Source of the DNA: Prosapia bicincta
Lineage: Eukaryota; Arthropoda; Insecta; Hemiptera; Cercopidae
Reading direction: 5' to 3'
Length of the DNA stretch: 64,000 bases
Assembly (NCBI GenBank): GCA_036971475.1
Contig: JBAIZL010000002.1
Span: 329,476,145-329,540,144 of the forward strand
Positions within the stretch are counted from its first letter, which is position 1. Each line of letters starts with the position of its first letter. Positions 11,661 through 24,589 of the stretch are shown one piece after another. Position numbers and translations under genes: made by a program. The notes under the pieces were generated by a model. That model was not told where the DNA came from. It was given only the letters and a program-made list of their open reading frames with translations, and made no database searches.

Positions 11661-11778
11661 CTCGCTGGAGTAGTGGACGGCCGGAAGTGGGAGCCAATGG
11701 TAGCCCAAGGCACGGTCCCAGATCATACCTTTGCTCCACACCTCTATCAGCAAGCCAGTGTTGACGTCATTCGTTTCG
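11661..11778 (-). CDS. unc-13: unc-13 homologue, fourth coding exon (C-terminal half of C2A)
   Basis: A 118-nt minus-strand exon lies between acceptor tgtctgttccag and donor gtaactgc. It supplies C (completing TT|C, Phe) plus 39 codons, including ETNDVNTGLLIEVWSKGMIW and later GYHWLPLPAVHYSSE. This matches the UNC-13 C2A region ETNxxxxGLxIE(V/L)WSKGxxWDxxLG...YSxE. The acidic Ca2+-coordinating positions of the third C2 loop are replaced (WSKG in place of the usual WDxD), consistent with the Ca2+-independent C2A of this family. The exon ends in phase 0. The next exon, which should finish C2A with a Trp-Leu segment, was not found and probably lies beyond the left edge, making intron 4 longer than 11.6 kb. 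Confidence 0.96.
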
Positions 11779-12512
11779 CTGGAACAGACACACAACCTGT
11801 TAACACTAACAATAGTACTCACCCAACCTGAGGAATTGGTTCAGCACATTTCTAAATTATTTGTATCATTCGAAGTATAGCACAAACTTTATAGTAAATG
11901 ACTGTTTTATTTTCAAAAACAATTTAACAATTATACAATATTTACAAATTTTAAAACGACATACTTCTAAAAATATTTTTGTTGTTAATGTTTCTGGCCA
12001 TTTCAGATTATTATCGCCAATTTAATATAGTTTAGAACACTAAACTTATTATGAAATAAAATGAATAAAATCAAAAACAAAGATAAATAAATAAAAATAA
12101 TAATAGATAACAGCATACCAATAAATAACAATCTAACAATAAATAAATAATAATTGTACGATAACAATAAGTATTCTATATTAAAATAAAAACATAAATG
12201 AAGGACAATGAATAACTCAAATATAAAAAAATTATATAGCCAAAATATTGGTTGTTTTTGAAAACTAACAAATGAATGTCGATAAACTGTAATATATTGA
12301 CACTTTTAGATTATACATTATGTACGATAGTTGAAGTTATAGGTATTAAATTTATTTATTTATAAATCTGGGCATTTTAAACGTATTTTCTATAAGTAGG
12401 GCCTACCTACTTTCAGAAAAGGTGTATTTGAGCAACAAACATAATGGTAGACGTGGCCGAATATATTTATGATAGTAAAATCACTATAGGCTAAATACTA
12501 GCCACCAGGTGC

Positions 12513-12514
<2 letters not shown>
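11779..12514. other. AT-rich intron sequence, no feature recognised
   Basis: Sequence adjoining the acceptor of the fourth unc-13 exon, rich in AAATAAATAA-type runs. Confidence 0.5.
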
Positions 12515-12580
<66 letters not shown>

Positions 12581-12779
12581 ACAAATTTATTTATAAAACA
12601 TTACCTATGGAAAAGAAAGCTTTTTGAAAATGTCTTCTATTAGCTCACACTCTTCTGATTTATATATATATATATATATATTTTAAAGCAACACAGGTTA
12701 TTCAAATACAAGAATATTTATTATTTTAAATCCAAAGCTTATTTGGATTATTTGTTATTAAACAAGAAAACGTATTTTA

Positions 12780-12840
<61 letters not shown>
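12515..12840. repeat. three TA microsatellites with a truncated hammerhead-like repeat copy c
   Basis: TA runs lie at 12,515-12,578, 12,660-12,680 and 12,784-12,838. Between the last two, 12,686-12,738 carries the CACAGGTTATTCAAATACAA end of the same repeat as copy d, cut off at CAAAGCTT before its catalytic-like core. Confidence 0.8.
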
Positions 12841-12843
<3 letters not shown>

Positions 12844-12960
12844 CAACATAGGTTATTCAAATACAAGAATATTTATTATTTTATATCCCAAAGCTTTTCG
12901 TTGGCAAACAGTACCAACATCATCAGGAATGAAAATTACAATAATGTAAGCTATAGGCCT
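12841..12960 (-). repeat. hammerhead-like dispersed repeat, copy d (best core)
   Basis: The minus strand reads CCTGATGATG-TTGG-TACTGTTTG-CCAA-CGAAA-AGCTTTGGG, an AT-rich segment, TTGAATAACC, GTTGTTTT and a TA run. CTGATGA and CGAAA flank a 5-bp GTTGG/CCAAC stem, the arrangement of a minimal hammerhead stem II, with one extra T after CTGATGA. The palindrome AAAGCTTT follows, where stem III would lie. Confidence 0.5.
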
Positions 12961-12971
12961 AAAACATATGT

Positions 12972-13452
12972 ATGGAACTGTGGCACCGTGGAATTGTGGA
13001 ACCGTGGAACCGTGGAACTGTGGAACTATGGAACCGAGGAACCGTGAAACTGTGGCACCATGGAACTGTGGCACCGTGGAATTATGGAAATGTGGAACTG
13101 TGGAGCCACGGAACCATGGAACTGTGGAACCACGGAACAGTGGAAATGTGGAACCGTGGAACTGTGGCACCGTGGAATTGTGGAACCACGGAACAATGGA
13201 ACTATGGAACCACGGAACCGTGGAACTGTGGAACCGCGGGACTGTGGAACCGTGGAACTGTGAAACCGTAGAACTGTAGAGCCTTGGAACTGTGGAACCG
13301 TGGAACCATAGAACTGTGGAACCGTGGAACTTTGGAACCGCGGAACCGTAGAAATGTGGAATTGCGGAACCGTTGAACTTTGGAACCGCGGAACCGTGGA
13401 AATGTGGAACCGTGGAACTGTGAAACCGTGGAACTGTGGAACTGTGGGACCA
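12972..13452. repeat. 8-bp minisatellite, about 60 units
   Basis: The array is built of TGGAACCG / TGGAACTG octamers with point variants (TGGCACCG, TGGAAATG, CGGAACCA). Because 8 is not a multiple of 3 and the unit seldom makes stops, long open frames appear on both strands (for example 13,026-13,520 minus). These are repeat artefacts. Confidence 0.95.
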
Positions 13453-13998
13453 TGAATTAGCAGCGAAACTAAGCTGAAGTGAGGAATGATAGAAAGATGA
13501 ATTTTTAGAGTCATTGCCAATTATACTTTAATGGTTATAGTATATAAGTGTTATATACGAGTACAATAGTCGAATTGATACCAGTATATGGCGAGATAAT
13601 TATGCCAACATACAAACAGAACATGACACGAAGCTAAATCATTGTCCTTTGAATGCGTTTGAATCTGAACATTAAACGGAATTATCGCAATTCACAACAG
13701 GAACTATAAATGTTTGTATGTAGCTGTTTACACCATCAACAATATATTACTTCTAAATGCTTGCGTGTTGTTGCCTACAAAACTCAGTTTGAATATTAAG
13801 AACAAGCTTTCCCGACACTGTTAGTAAAGAGCATCTTGTTGCGGCGTGTGATTCTGTACAACCGTTTATAAACTAATTCTCGAACGGTATTAAAGATTGA
13901 ACCATAAAAATGTGTGCAGTAGTTAAATTATATTTATGCTAATTTAAAATAACAAAGTCATAGTCGTTGCCATGAGGCATAGAAATACATGTTGTATA
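13453..13998. other. no feature recognised
   Basis: Ordinary AT-rich intronic sequence; no gene or repeat seen. Confidence 0.5.
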
Positions 13999-14632
<634 letters not shown>

Positions 14633-14637
<5 letters not shown>

Positions 14638-15889
14638 GTCACACTCTTTATGGGTGACTTTAACAAATTATACTACTCTCTTGGTTCTATTGTGAGAATA
14701 TAAAACCCTGTTATCAGTTCTCTCTTGCACATTGTACCTCTGCGTGCTATTTACTGCAGTTTTGCGTGCCTCGTTTTCGCACTTATTAAACGATTTGCGT
14801 TCGTAAAGCTGGTAAATGAAGATTGCTTACCATAATAAACCAAGCTTCATTGCTTGTTGCTCAAGCTACGGGTAAAGCAAAGGATCCAGTAGGCACTTTT
14901 AGGTCAAATCTTAAATGTGCGAAATAATTTAACGTGAATGTTTCTCAAAATGTCTCAAAATGTTTTTCATTCATTACCAATAGTTTGTATCTCTGTACGA
15001 CGCATAACCTGTACGTCGCCTAACCTGTACGACGCCTAACCTGTACGACCGATGATGGAATTGATTCTGTTATAAGAGAGGATGTTTAAACACTGTAATG
15101 AACGTTATGTATAATGAAAAATAATGACTATATATGGGAACCCCCAAACCGAGACGCTCAGATTTTCAAACGTTATATTGTTCACATTTCTTTGTCATAA
15201 AAGTGTTTATAATTTTCCGTTTTGAAATTTGTTGAATAACCCTGGTAATCCCCTACTTACTCATATTTTATAAATAATAAATTGCAAGAGGAAGAATAAT
15301 TTGTTTGGAGTGATTTCACTACATATTTCGCCTCCTTCACTAATTCAGTCTTCTATAATTACCTCCGACATTAGCTACAGCCTGGCGCCTCCGAGATAAC
15401 TAACTAATGCAACTATCAGAGATGACGCGTTTAATCAGGCTGATAGCAGCTCGACAAGATAGATTACTGGGAGGAAAGTAGGACCGATTCTATATAAGTT
15501 TATAAAACAATAGATTCAGTCAATAATATGTTAAACCAGGAAAGAAAACCTTTGTACCATTGTTTGTAGTACCAGATGAAACCATTATAGATATAATGTT
15601 GTTAGTTAGAGGCATCGAACTGTATCGGACGCACATTATAAAGCATAGCATTGCAATGCATTTCGTGGTGTACTACCACTTAATGCCACCTATTTTCCCA
15701 CATCTAACTTATTAAGCTCTGTGGTTAGACTCAGTACGTGCCATAGGGATGGATATTTTAAGACGACATTTTGTGTCTATGGTTGCCACGAACAACGCCC
15801 AAACATTATAGATATAAATACAATCTTCTGGTATAAACCCCTCTGATGTCGATATAGTGAAACATCATGTAATGTGTGGATGGTCACGT
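14633..15889. other. no gene; short triplicated motif
   Basis: Three near-copies of CGACGCCTAACCTGTA lie at about 14,998-15,050. Otherwise nothing was recognised. Confidence 0.5.
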
Positions 15890-17165
15890 TCTTAATGTAA
15901 ACATTCGTTCCCCTTACAACCACGCGAACCTAGAACCTATAGCCTACAACACTGCAGCTTTGGCCTATAGCCTACAGTTTTGGTCTATAGCCTACAATTC
16001 TACAGCTTTGGTCTATAACCAACAATCCTATAACTCTACAACAGCTTTGGCCTATAGCTTACCTATAGTCTATAAGCCTACAGCTCTAAGCTGTAGTTTA
16101 AAACCCTGCAGCTCTGACCTATAGCCTATAAACCAACAGCTTTGGCCTATAGCCTACAAGCACTACAAGTCCACTGATTTGGTATATATCCTACAAACTT
16201 GGTTTATAGCTTACAATCTTAAACGTCTAGAGCTTTGGCCTATAATCTATAAGCCTACAGCTCTGAGCTATAACCTAAAATCAGGCTGTTTTGGTCTACA
16301 GCGTACAAACCTAACCGCTCTCCCTTATAGTCTACATGATTTATTCTGCAGCTTCGACCTACAGCCTCAAGCACCAAACGTTTGCAGCTTTGACCTATAG
16401 CCTACAAGTCTACAGCTTTGGTTTATAGGTTACAATCATAAAAGTCTACAGCTTTGGCCAATAGTCTAAGTGCCTACAACTCTGAGGTATAGCCTAAATT
16501 CCTGCAGCTTTGCCCTAAGGCCTACAAGCCTACAACTCCAAACTATAGCCTAAAAGTCCCCAGTTTTGGCCTATGTCCCACAAGCCTACAGCTTTGACCT
16601 ACAGGTTACAAATCTGACATGTCTGACCTATAGCTTAAAAACCTACGGCATTAGCCTATAGCCTACAAATCTGACCGCTCTGACCCATATCCTGTAGCTT
16701 TGGCCAGTAGCATACAAGTTTACGGCCTTACCCTATTTCACATATAGCTTATAAGCCTACAGCTCTGACCTATAACCTACAATCCTACAGATTTATTCTA
16801 CATCTTTGATCTATACAAATATACAGCATTGGCTAAATCCTATAACTTTGACCTATAGCCTACAAACCTACAGCTTTAAACTATAGCTAATGTGTTTGAC
16901 CTATAGCCTACAAGCCTACAGCCTTGACCTATATCCTACAAACCTACCGCTTTGATATATAGTCTACAAGCGTCTGACCAATAGTCTAAAAACTACAGCA
17001 TTTAAGTTTACAGCCTTGACATATAGCTTACAAGCCTACGGCTCTGATCTATAGCCTACAACCCTAAAGCTTTATTCTACAGCTTTGACCTACAGCCTAT
17101 AAGTATACAGTTTTGACCTAAAACTTACAAACTTGCAACTGTGACCTATAACCCACAAAGCGTAT
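15890..17165. repeat. degenerate ~28-bp minisatellite
   Basis: Variants of ACAGCTTTGACCTATAGCCT followed by ACAAGCCT recur about 45 times with many indels. Open frames at 15,876-16,124 and 16,179-16,400 are translations of this repeat. Confidence 0.9.
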
Positions 17166-18004
17166 AAAAAGGATTCAGAAAATAGAACGATGGTAAAGAC
17201 TTAAACCCCACGTTACAGTACATAGAGGATATACTGTATTACGCCATGACGTATGTAGGGTCATGTACCCGAGGCAGATCTGCACTTAACAGGATATGCT
17301 ACACGTAGGATACGTAAGACACGTAACGATACCCTGATGATGGCTTGTGTGAGCTGAGCCCTCTATTAGATCTACAGGGAGATGTGTAATCGCTACACAC
17401 AGTGCGAGAAATTCGAGTCACGGTGCTTTATTCTCCATTGTCAGTGGTACTGCAGGAGAAACACAACATTTTTATGCAAGCCATGCTTCACTACCATTTC
17501 AAAATTCTATCCCATAGAGTCAGTTGATAACAGCCTCCCCACTTCATAACCTATTTGTCTCCTCAGAAGGTCATTCCTTCGCTATACCTTTAGACTAGTC
17601 ACACAACTAAATGTAATGTACTCTCCACGAAATCTGCATGACGTCAAAGTGTTAAGGTAACATGGAGATATTTAATACATTTAATGTAATTTTTTTCTCT
17701 CAAGAAGTTTTAATGATGATTAAAGGCGTCTATCGGACAGGCTGTTGTGACAATAATGTTGTTGCACTCTGAGTACGCCCCACTTATTAGTCCCCCAATG
17801 TCACCATTCTGTGCGTAGTGCACGTGAACTAAACCTTTATTATTCAACTGTCACAACTTCAAGCTACTAATTAGATAGCTCTGACGTTACAAATATATGC
17901 GCTAATACAGTGCTACCAAACTTAGTGCACTGTAACTAAGCAAAGCTAAGAACGACACTGGTTAAAGTTACAATAGGCGACGAGTCTCAAACTGACTATC
18001 CAAC
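17166..18004. other. no feature recognised
   Basis: Intronic sequence without a recognisable gene, transposon end or repeat. Confidence 0.5.
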
Positions 18005-18470
18005 TGAATCTGTTCATTTTGTCTGCCTACTCTCTTATATCTGTCTATCAGTTTTGCCTGTCAACCCTTTTAAATCTGCTCATCCACCTGAATCTGTCTA
18101 TTCCTCCCGTCTGCCTATCCTCCTAAATATGTCTATTTGTCTTGTTTTTATATTCTCTTAAATCTGTACATTCTTCTTGTTAATCTATCTTCCAAAATCT
18201 GATCATCTACCTGAATTTGTCTGTCCGCTTTGTCTGTCTATTCTACTAAATCTATCTATTCGGTTTGACTGTCTATTCTTCCAAATCTGTCTATCCGCCT
18301 TGTCTCTATATTCTCCTCAAGCTGTACATTCTCCTAAATGTGTTTATCCTCTAGACTCTGTTCTTCCTTGTTTATCTGTCTCTCCCTCTAGTCATTTTAT
18401 TCTACTAAATCTGTCTATTCGTCCTGTTTGGCCATCCTCCTACATCTGTCTATGCATCTTATCTGACTAG
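18005..18470. repeat. degenerate ~34-bp pyrimidine-rich minisatellite
   Basis: Variants of AATCTGTCTATTCGTCTTGT followed by CTGTCTATTCTCCT recur about 13 times. In the unc-13 transcript this would be purine-rich. Confidence 0.85.
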
Positions 18471-19164
18471 AGCAATAATGTAGATGTTTTGCATGTGTAC
18501 TCATTGACCTACCCATTTAAGAGATCATACTCATTTCCAGTTTCAAAGCTTTGTCATCGAGACGCCTGTAAGAACATAAACTACTGAATGTGCGATAATG
18601 TTCTTTACCATTTAATTATTCCCTTCCCTTACGCGCGGCCACAGATTAACATAGTTGGTATCCGTGACTGGCAACACCAAAGCATCTCTCGGGACGAAGT
18701 ACCAAAAATACAATATCCTAACGATTAAATCTACAAAAACACAATAAATACAAAAATAAAGTCAACGACTAAATCCTTATCATCAATGATTATACCTAAA
18801 ACGTGAAATATTTTATGACTTAGTCATTGACACTCGTGTTTATTGTGACGTGTGTCAGTTTTAGTATTAAATAGTTGCATTAAGTAAACAACTCAGATCA
18901 AACCTTATTTGTACAGTTTTGTGAAGTGTGGATAACTGTCATTTAACTCCGCACCCTGAAATGTTCTGGATAGGTAACAGTAATGTGTTTGTGGAAACAT
19001 TGAAGACGAAAGAGAGAGACTGGGGAATGGCGGAAGAAAATTTCAGTGTGTACTCATTCAACATGGGAAACACTACCCCCAAGCATTCGATTTATTACTT
19101 AATGTATTCATAATCAGATGACAAGCGTCAGTCACATATAAATCATTAAAAACTTACCAATAAA
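18471..19164. other. no feature recognised
   Basis: Intronic sequence. The open frame at 18,928-19,113 has no domain that I recognise. Confidence 0.5.
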
Positions 19165-19605
19165 ACAAATAATATTAGCAAACATTTAAAATTTCTATTT
19201 AGGTAAAAGAAGAAAAAAATGTATGTTTGTTACTTTTTATTAAATTGTTACAATTATTATAAATAAAGTAACATAACCTAATCGTTAAAACAGCTGTTCT
19301 ACCACATAACTTATAACATAAATTCAGCTGTTTTATGAAATCATAATTTAACACATATTTTACGCCAATTGGACAAAATAACTATATTGCATGCATTGCC
19401 CCCTTTTAGTGAAATGTTTTTCTCCCATAAAACACTAATATTAATAATTAAATTTCAATAATCATTTAATATTTGAAACATCAAATGTCATCCACTATAT
19501 GTTTAAAAAAATGTATTTCAACTAAAGTAGATGAATAGAAAGTACAGTATTTTATTAACGATTTAAAATTTGAGGAGAGTGTAGACTAATAGGAGAAATT
19601 GTATC
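19165..19605 (+). repeat. dispersed repeat family A, copy 2
   Basis: It shares the AGTAACATAACCTA, AAACAGCTGTTCTACCACAT and TCAGCTGTTTTATGAAATCA segments and the GAGAGTGTAGACTAATAGG end with the other copies. Confidence 0.8.
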
Positions 19606-19997
19606 AGGTTTTTTTTAAGGCTGAGTAAACGCTTGGAACACATTGTGTGGGAGGTTATCATGGTCGCCTAAACTAGTCTGATTAATGTACTATTTATTAC
19701 GAGAGTGGAGGAAATACGTTATGGTAGCCCGACTCCATTACAAGTCACTCTTTGTCGTACACTCTAGTTATGGGCAACACCGATATTTACATAAGGTAAA
19801 ACTTCGCGCGAAGCACGCAATAAAAGGTCTAAATGTTTAACTCGCAACGTGAATACACGCACCTCGTGCGAGGCGACATGCGAATGTGACCTTGCCACAT
19901 TGGCTATTCTTATTAAAGGGCTTTTACAGAACGTTAACACACAATTGTCCGCTTAACAAACTAAATCACTTTCGTTTGTGAAACAGACCTACTCTCG

Positions 19998-20290
19998 TCT
20001 GGGGTTATGACGCCCCCCTCTCCCTCAGTATTATCACAAGGGCGGTTGGCTTTCGCGAATTGCAAAATTCATTGCAATATACATAATTTCAAATTGCTGA
20101 AGTGAACTTTTTGTACTTTTGTTTGAATTAATTTTTAAAAGAGTATACATTTTCATTCTAAAGTCTCGTCACCTTATCCTAAGGTTACGACCTCCCTCAG
20201 TCTTATCACAAGGGCGGTTGACTTTCGCGAAAAACAAAATTTATTACAATATACAAAATTTCATATTTCTGAAGAGAAATTTCTGCACTT
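19998..20290. repeat. direct repeat pair, offset 172 bp
   Basis: TCCCTCAGT, TTATCACAAGGGCGGTTG, CTTTCGCGAA, then CAAAATT, CAATATACA and TCTGAAG boxes occur in the same order at about 20,021 and 20,193. Similarity spans about 90 bp plus a weaker left part. Confidence 0.75.
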
Positions 20291-20756
20291 CTGATAAAAC
20301 CACTTTTTATTGAGTAAGGTTTCTAAATTAAAAAAAAAAAGTTGAGAGGTAATTCGACGGAAAGCACTTTAAAGTATGGCTGGCTTAAAAGAGGAACGTT
20401 TTTTAGATTAGACGCCTTACGTTTTTAAAAGAAACACCTCTCTTAGTACTTGACAGTTTTAAAGCATACGGTTTCGCCTACCACTGTCAAACTCACTCCG
20501 ATGCACGACAAATTTGTAAAATTTGCGTTCCCTGGACGTTTGTAACCTTGGCCTAATAAATCTTTTAAAGAAGAACTGCTTCCTTAGATTCGTTACTGAC
20601 ACATTTCTGCTATCAATAGTGTTGGTGGCCGTATTTGTTATTATAATATCAGGCACTACTGATGAGATATATGGCGAGCAATACTTCAAGTGACACGTGA
20701 CTATACGAGTCGGGCAGAAAGTTCAGTGACTGGCTGCATTCAGACATATAAGCAAG

Positions 20757-21180
20757 CAACTTAAACAAAACTTTTAAAAGTAAATTCCTACTTAAAGTAA
20801 ATAATTTCTAAACTAAGTAACATGACCTATGCATTAAAACATCTGTTCTACCATATAACCTATAACATAAAATCGGCTGTTTTATGAAATCATATGTTAC
20901 CATTTATTTTAAGCTAAATTGTACGAAGTAAATATATTGCATACTTTGCACCTATTCTGAAAGGTTTGTCTCCCATGATAAAACAAAACTAATTTTTTTA
21001 ATTTAATAAATAAATTATTATATGAAAAAACTGTATTAACATTAAGTGTCATCCACTACCAGTTTAAAAATATGTATTTAGGCTTGATTGGATGAATAAA
21101 ACGTATTTTAATTACGATTGAATATTTGAACTAAATATATATAAGGAGAGTGTGAACTAACAGAAGGAATTGGAAAAGGC
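20757..21180 (+). repeat. dispersed repeat family A, copy 3
   Basis: It carries the paired CTGTTCTACCATATAACC / GGCTGTTTTATGAAATC boxes, TCATCCACTA, and the terminal AAGGAGAGTGTGAACTAA. It lies about 0.7 kb from the inverted copy 4. Confidence 0.8.
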
Positions 21181-21897
21181 GTGGCTAACTATTGTTTCCA
21201 TTCAAAGCTGTATTAATAGTTTGTAATTCATGTTTGTTATTGAAGTTATTAAAATGTTTTCGCTAGAAATACGCGTATTTAGATACAGTTGTGTATATTA
21301 CTAAGTTTTTCAGTTACTTGTTTCTTACCAGGAAATGGTTTATGTGGCTATTTTCAGTTTAAATAGGAATTTTCAGTTTAATATGTTTCGTTGAATATAA
21401 ATTTGTTTCACTTTATTTAACCCGCCTCAAAACCAATATAGTAATTTTAAACAAACATATTGTGGCTAAAACGAAAACAACCTGTCAATGAGTTCGATCA
21501 GCTAACATAAGTTGTTCCGCTTGTCGTAGATAATGGCATTAGAAATGCAAGTATCGGAAAGGATATAAATATATTTGATAAAAATATAACACAAATAATT
21601 AAATATATTTAAAACACAAATATCTCACAGTGTCAACAACAAAATTTAAATGCCTTTTAGATAAATAAAACTAAAATTAGAAGTGAAGTCCAAACACTTC
21701 TTGTCCACACAATGACACTCCAGTTTGTGTAATGAGTACTTGTTTGTTGACGCACGTCTTCTAAATGCGAACATGTGCCTTGAAACAGTGTTAAGAGGGT
21801 CGTCGACGTGTTGAAGCGCGGTTTGTTTCGATGCCTTCAAACAGTCTCACCACTGATCAATTGCATTTTCTTATTTCCTAGAAATTCTGCTTTTAGA
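21181..21897. other. no feature recognised
   Basis: AT-rich sequence between family A copies 3 and 4. Confidence 0.5.
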
Positions 21898-22385
21898 AGA
21901 GCTTTTCAATTCCTTCTTTTACTTTCCACTCTGCTAACTCAAATCTTTTTCAAATTTTCAATCGTTAATAAAATACTTTATTATTCATCCTGCCAAGTTC
22001 AAATACAGTTTTTAAACGTGTAGTGAATGACACTAAATGTTAATACAGTTTTTTTCAAATAATTATTCATTAATTAAATTTAATTAATTAATTCTAGTTT
22101 TATATGGAGCAAAAACTTTTCACAAAAGGGGCAAGGTATGCAATATAGTTACTCCTTCACATTTGGCTTAAAATAAGTGGCAACACATGATTTCATAAAA
22201 CAGCTGATTTTATGTTATAGGTTATGTGGTAGAACAGCTGTTTAACCCATTAGTTATATTCCTTTATTTACAATAATCGTAATTATTGAAGAAAAAGTAG
22301 CTAAAAATTTTTCTTTTGCTGACTTGGGTAGGATTTGTTTTTAAATTCTTCCTCATATTACTTGTAATGTTCATTTAGTCAAAAT
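21898..22385 (-). repeat. dispersed repeat family A, copy 4
   Basis: This copy is in reverse orientation. It begins with the complement of AGAAGGAATTG, contains ACAGCTGATTTTATGTTATA and GGTAGAACAGCTGTT, and ends near TCATATTACTTGTAATGTTC. Confidence 0.8.
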
Positions 22386-22544
22386 CATACAGTGAAGAGA
22401 AAGGATAAACGTTTTAGATAGGTCGAATAGGAAGCAATAAATAAAATAACATTAAAATAGCACTATTCTATACTCACATTATGTAGAGGTCTAAAGGTTT
22501 TTACATATTGAAGTTATAGGGTACATGAAAATTGATTCGGTTTA

Positions 22545-22964
22545 AAATAAGTAATATAAACAAAAAGATTTTAAAGTAAATTCCTACTTAGTTTGATAAA
22601 GAAAAAATGTATTTTTTTAAATTTTAATTAAATACTTACAATTAATACAAATTAAGTAACATAACCTATACGTTAAACCAGCTGTTTTACCGCACATCCC
22701 TTAACATAAAATCAGCTGTTTTATGAAGTCATATGTTATTACTTATTTCAAGCCAAATGGGACGACATAAGTATATTGCATACCTTGCCCTTTTTGTGAA
22801 AAGTGTTTCTCCCATATAGAACTAAATTTATTTCATTAAGTTTAATTAATGAATTTTTATTACGTAAAAAACTAAATTAACGTAGCCTTTTAGAACTTGA
22901 GTGGAAGAATAAGGAGTATTTTATTAACGATTAAAAATTCGAACAATATATATATATATATAGG

Positions 22965-23010
<46 letters not shown>

Positions 23011-23035
23011 CAGAGCATGAACTAATAGAAGGAAC
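22545..23035 (+). repeat. dispersed repeat family A, copy 5
   Basis: This forward copy ends through a TA run interrupted by the palindrome TATAGGCCTATA (22,946-23,007), followed by GCATGAACTAATAGAAGG. It stands head-to-head with copy 4, 160 bp away. Confidence 0.8.
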
Positions 23036-23929
23036 TAAAAAATACTTTTACTGAAGTTTTACGAGGATTGGACTGCGGATAAACAAACAAATAAATTTCG
23101 TCTATTCAATTTCGGAACAGAAAAATATAATGCACTCCTAAAACATAAACTAACAGCAACTGCCAGAACCTCTCTACGTTTTTGACAAAAACATTTCGTG
23201 GCAGAAACTCGCTATTAACTGTTCATACAGGAAATACAATAGATAAAATTAATCGATATTGTGTAATGTGCATATGCAAGTCTATATCGGTCTTGTTTGC
23301 TTTGAGCTAGTGTGGGAGGGGCGGGAGCTCAAGGTGTTGTCATGGCAACAATCAACAGGTGGTCGGTCTGAAAACCGATGACGTCACATTTGCTCCGTAA
23401 GAACGTATTATTGAAACCCTTTGACAAGTAGTATTTGCCGCAAATCTGTTGGCATTATTGTATCTTTTAGAATGTAAGCTACAGACTAAATGTAGAGCGA
23501 CAAAGGCAACTGAAATGCTCGTTTAACAATGGCGGAATCTATTATATACAAAACCTTTCCCCACCGAAATGTTAAACACTTTATTTTGTTATATTTCATT
23601 TTTAGTCCAATTATTAATATATTAGTAAAAGACACTGCGAAAATCAATTCATCGCTCCAACTAATATTTGATAAAAATATTGGCTTCATCCATAGGTTCG
23701 ATTGCCTCAAATCGTTAATGAAACTGTCTACAATTTTGTAGCCTCTTTACCCAAAAACGTTTTCTTTTCAATATTTATGTAGAATAGGTTCTTTTTATTT
23801 TTCAATAACGACCCACTAATTGAGCACAGTAAACAAATGCCCACTGCCTTTCTTAACGGTGGGATCTCCTCTCCAGTTGGCTGTTTCCAAATATCCACCA
23901 TCTATCAGACCAATCCCTGTACTCTCATA
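23036..23929. other. no gene; promoter-like motif cluster
   Basis: A GC-box-like GGAGGGGCGGG (about 23,315), an X-box-like palindrome GTTGTCATGGCAAC (23,336-23,349), a small TCGGT/ACCGA hairpin and a consensus CRE TGACGTCA (about 23,379) fall within 75 bp. No exon follows that I can identify. The open frames at 23,486-23,741 have no recognisable domain. Confidence 0.35.
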
Positions 23930-24320
23930 CAACAGATAGCTCTTGAGTATCCTGAACGCGCTTTCAAGGTCTAACGGGGTAGTTTATGCCTAGGGAGTCC
24001 GGCCCTTAGAAAAGGCCACCCGAAAGTGGACAAAGGTCCGGTTGCACTACCTGGACCGAACTAATCAAACGTGGTATTGAGGTACTGAAACCTGGCCGTT
24101 TCGAAGACTCTACTGGTCCCGAGTAGTTCCAGAAGAGCGGTCGAACTGCTGTCACTGGAGGGAGTCCGTCTCGTTCCAGTGGCGGGCCGGTGACCAGTCA
24201 AGGACTTGTAGTAAAGTCGAAAGACTCTTACATACTGGTACCTCGAGTCGAGCACAAACCCCTCGCCTCAGCCCTGACGTTAGTCACCTGGACATGAGTC
24301 ACGAGTTAGAGGTTGGATTC
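23930..24320. other. GC-rich island of unknown origin
   Basis: Composition is markedly more GC-rich than its surroundings, with repeated ACCTGGAC and GTCCGG motifs. It contains an open frame at 24,061-24,255 (minus) without a recognisable domain. It may be a decayed transposable element. Confidence 0.35.
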
Positions 24321-24482
24321 GTGGTGGCAGAGGTCTCATTAACTGGACTGTAGAATTCCACAACCTTATGGCTAAAACTGTGTTCTTTGGTAAAGGATAT
24401 CAGAGCCGAGAGGCTAAGTCCGCCTTTACCACCCTCTTTTTTTCAACCTCCTTTCTTTATTTCTTTCAGTTTTCACAAAGGA

Positions 24483-24582
24483 GACACACACACACACACA
24501 CACTCACGCACACACACACACACACACACACTCTCACGCACGCGCGCACACACACAGACGCGCACGCGCGCACACACACATT
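24483..24582. repeat. CA/CGCA microsatellite
   Basis: CA runs with CTCACG and CGCGCG interruptions. It is one of the few CA tracts on the plus strand. Confidence 0.95.
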
Positions 24583-24589
24583 GCGCCCA

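Noticed and set aside
13026..13520. 164-codon minus-strand frame rich in STVPQFHGS
   Set aside because: It is a translation of the 8-bp minisatellite.
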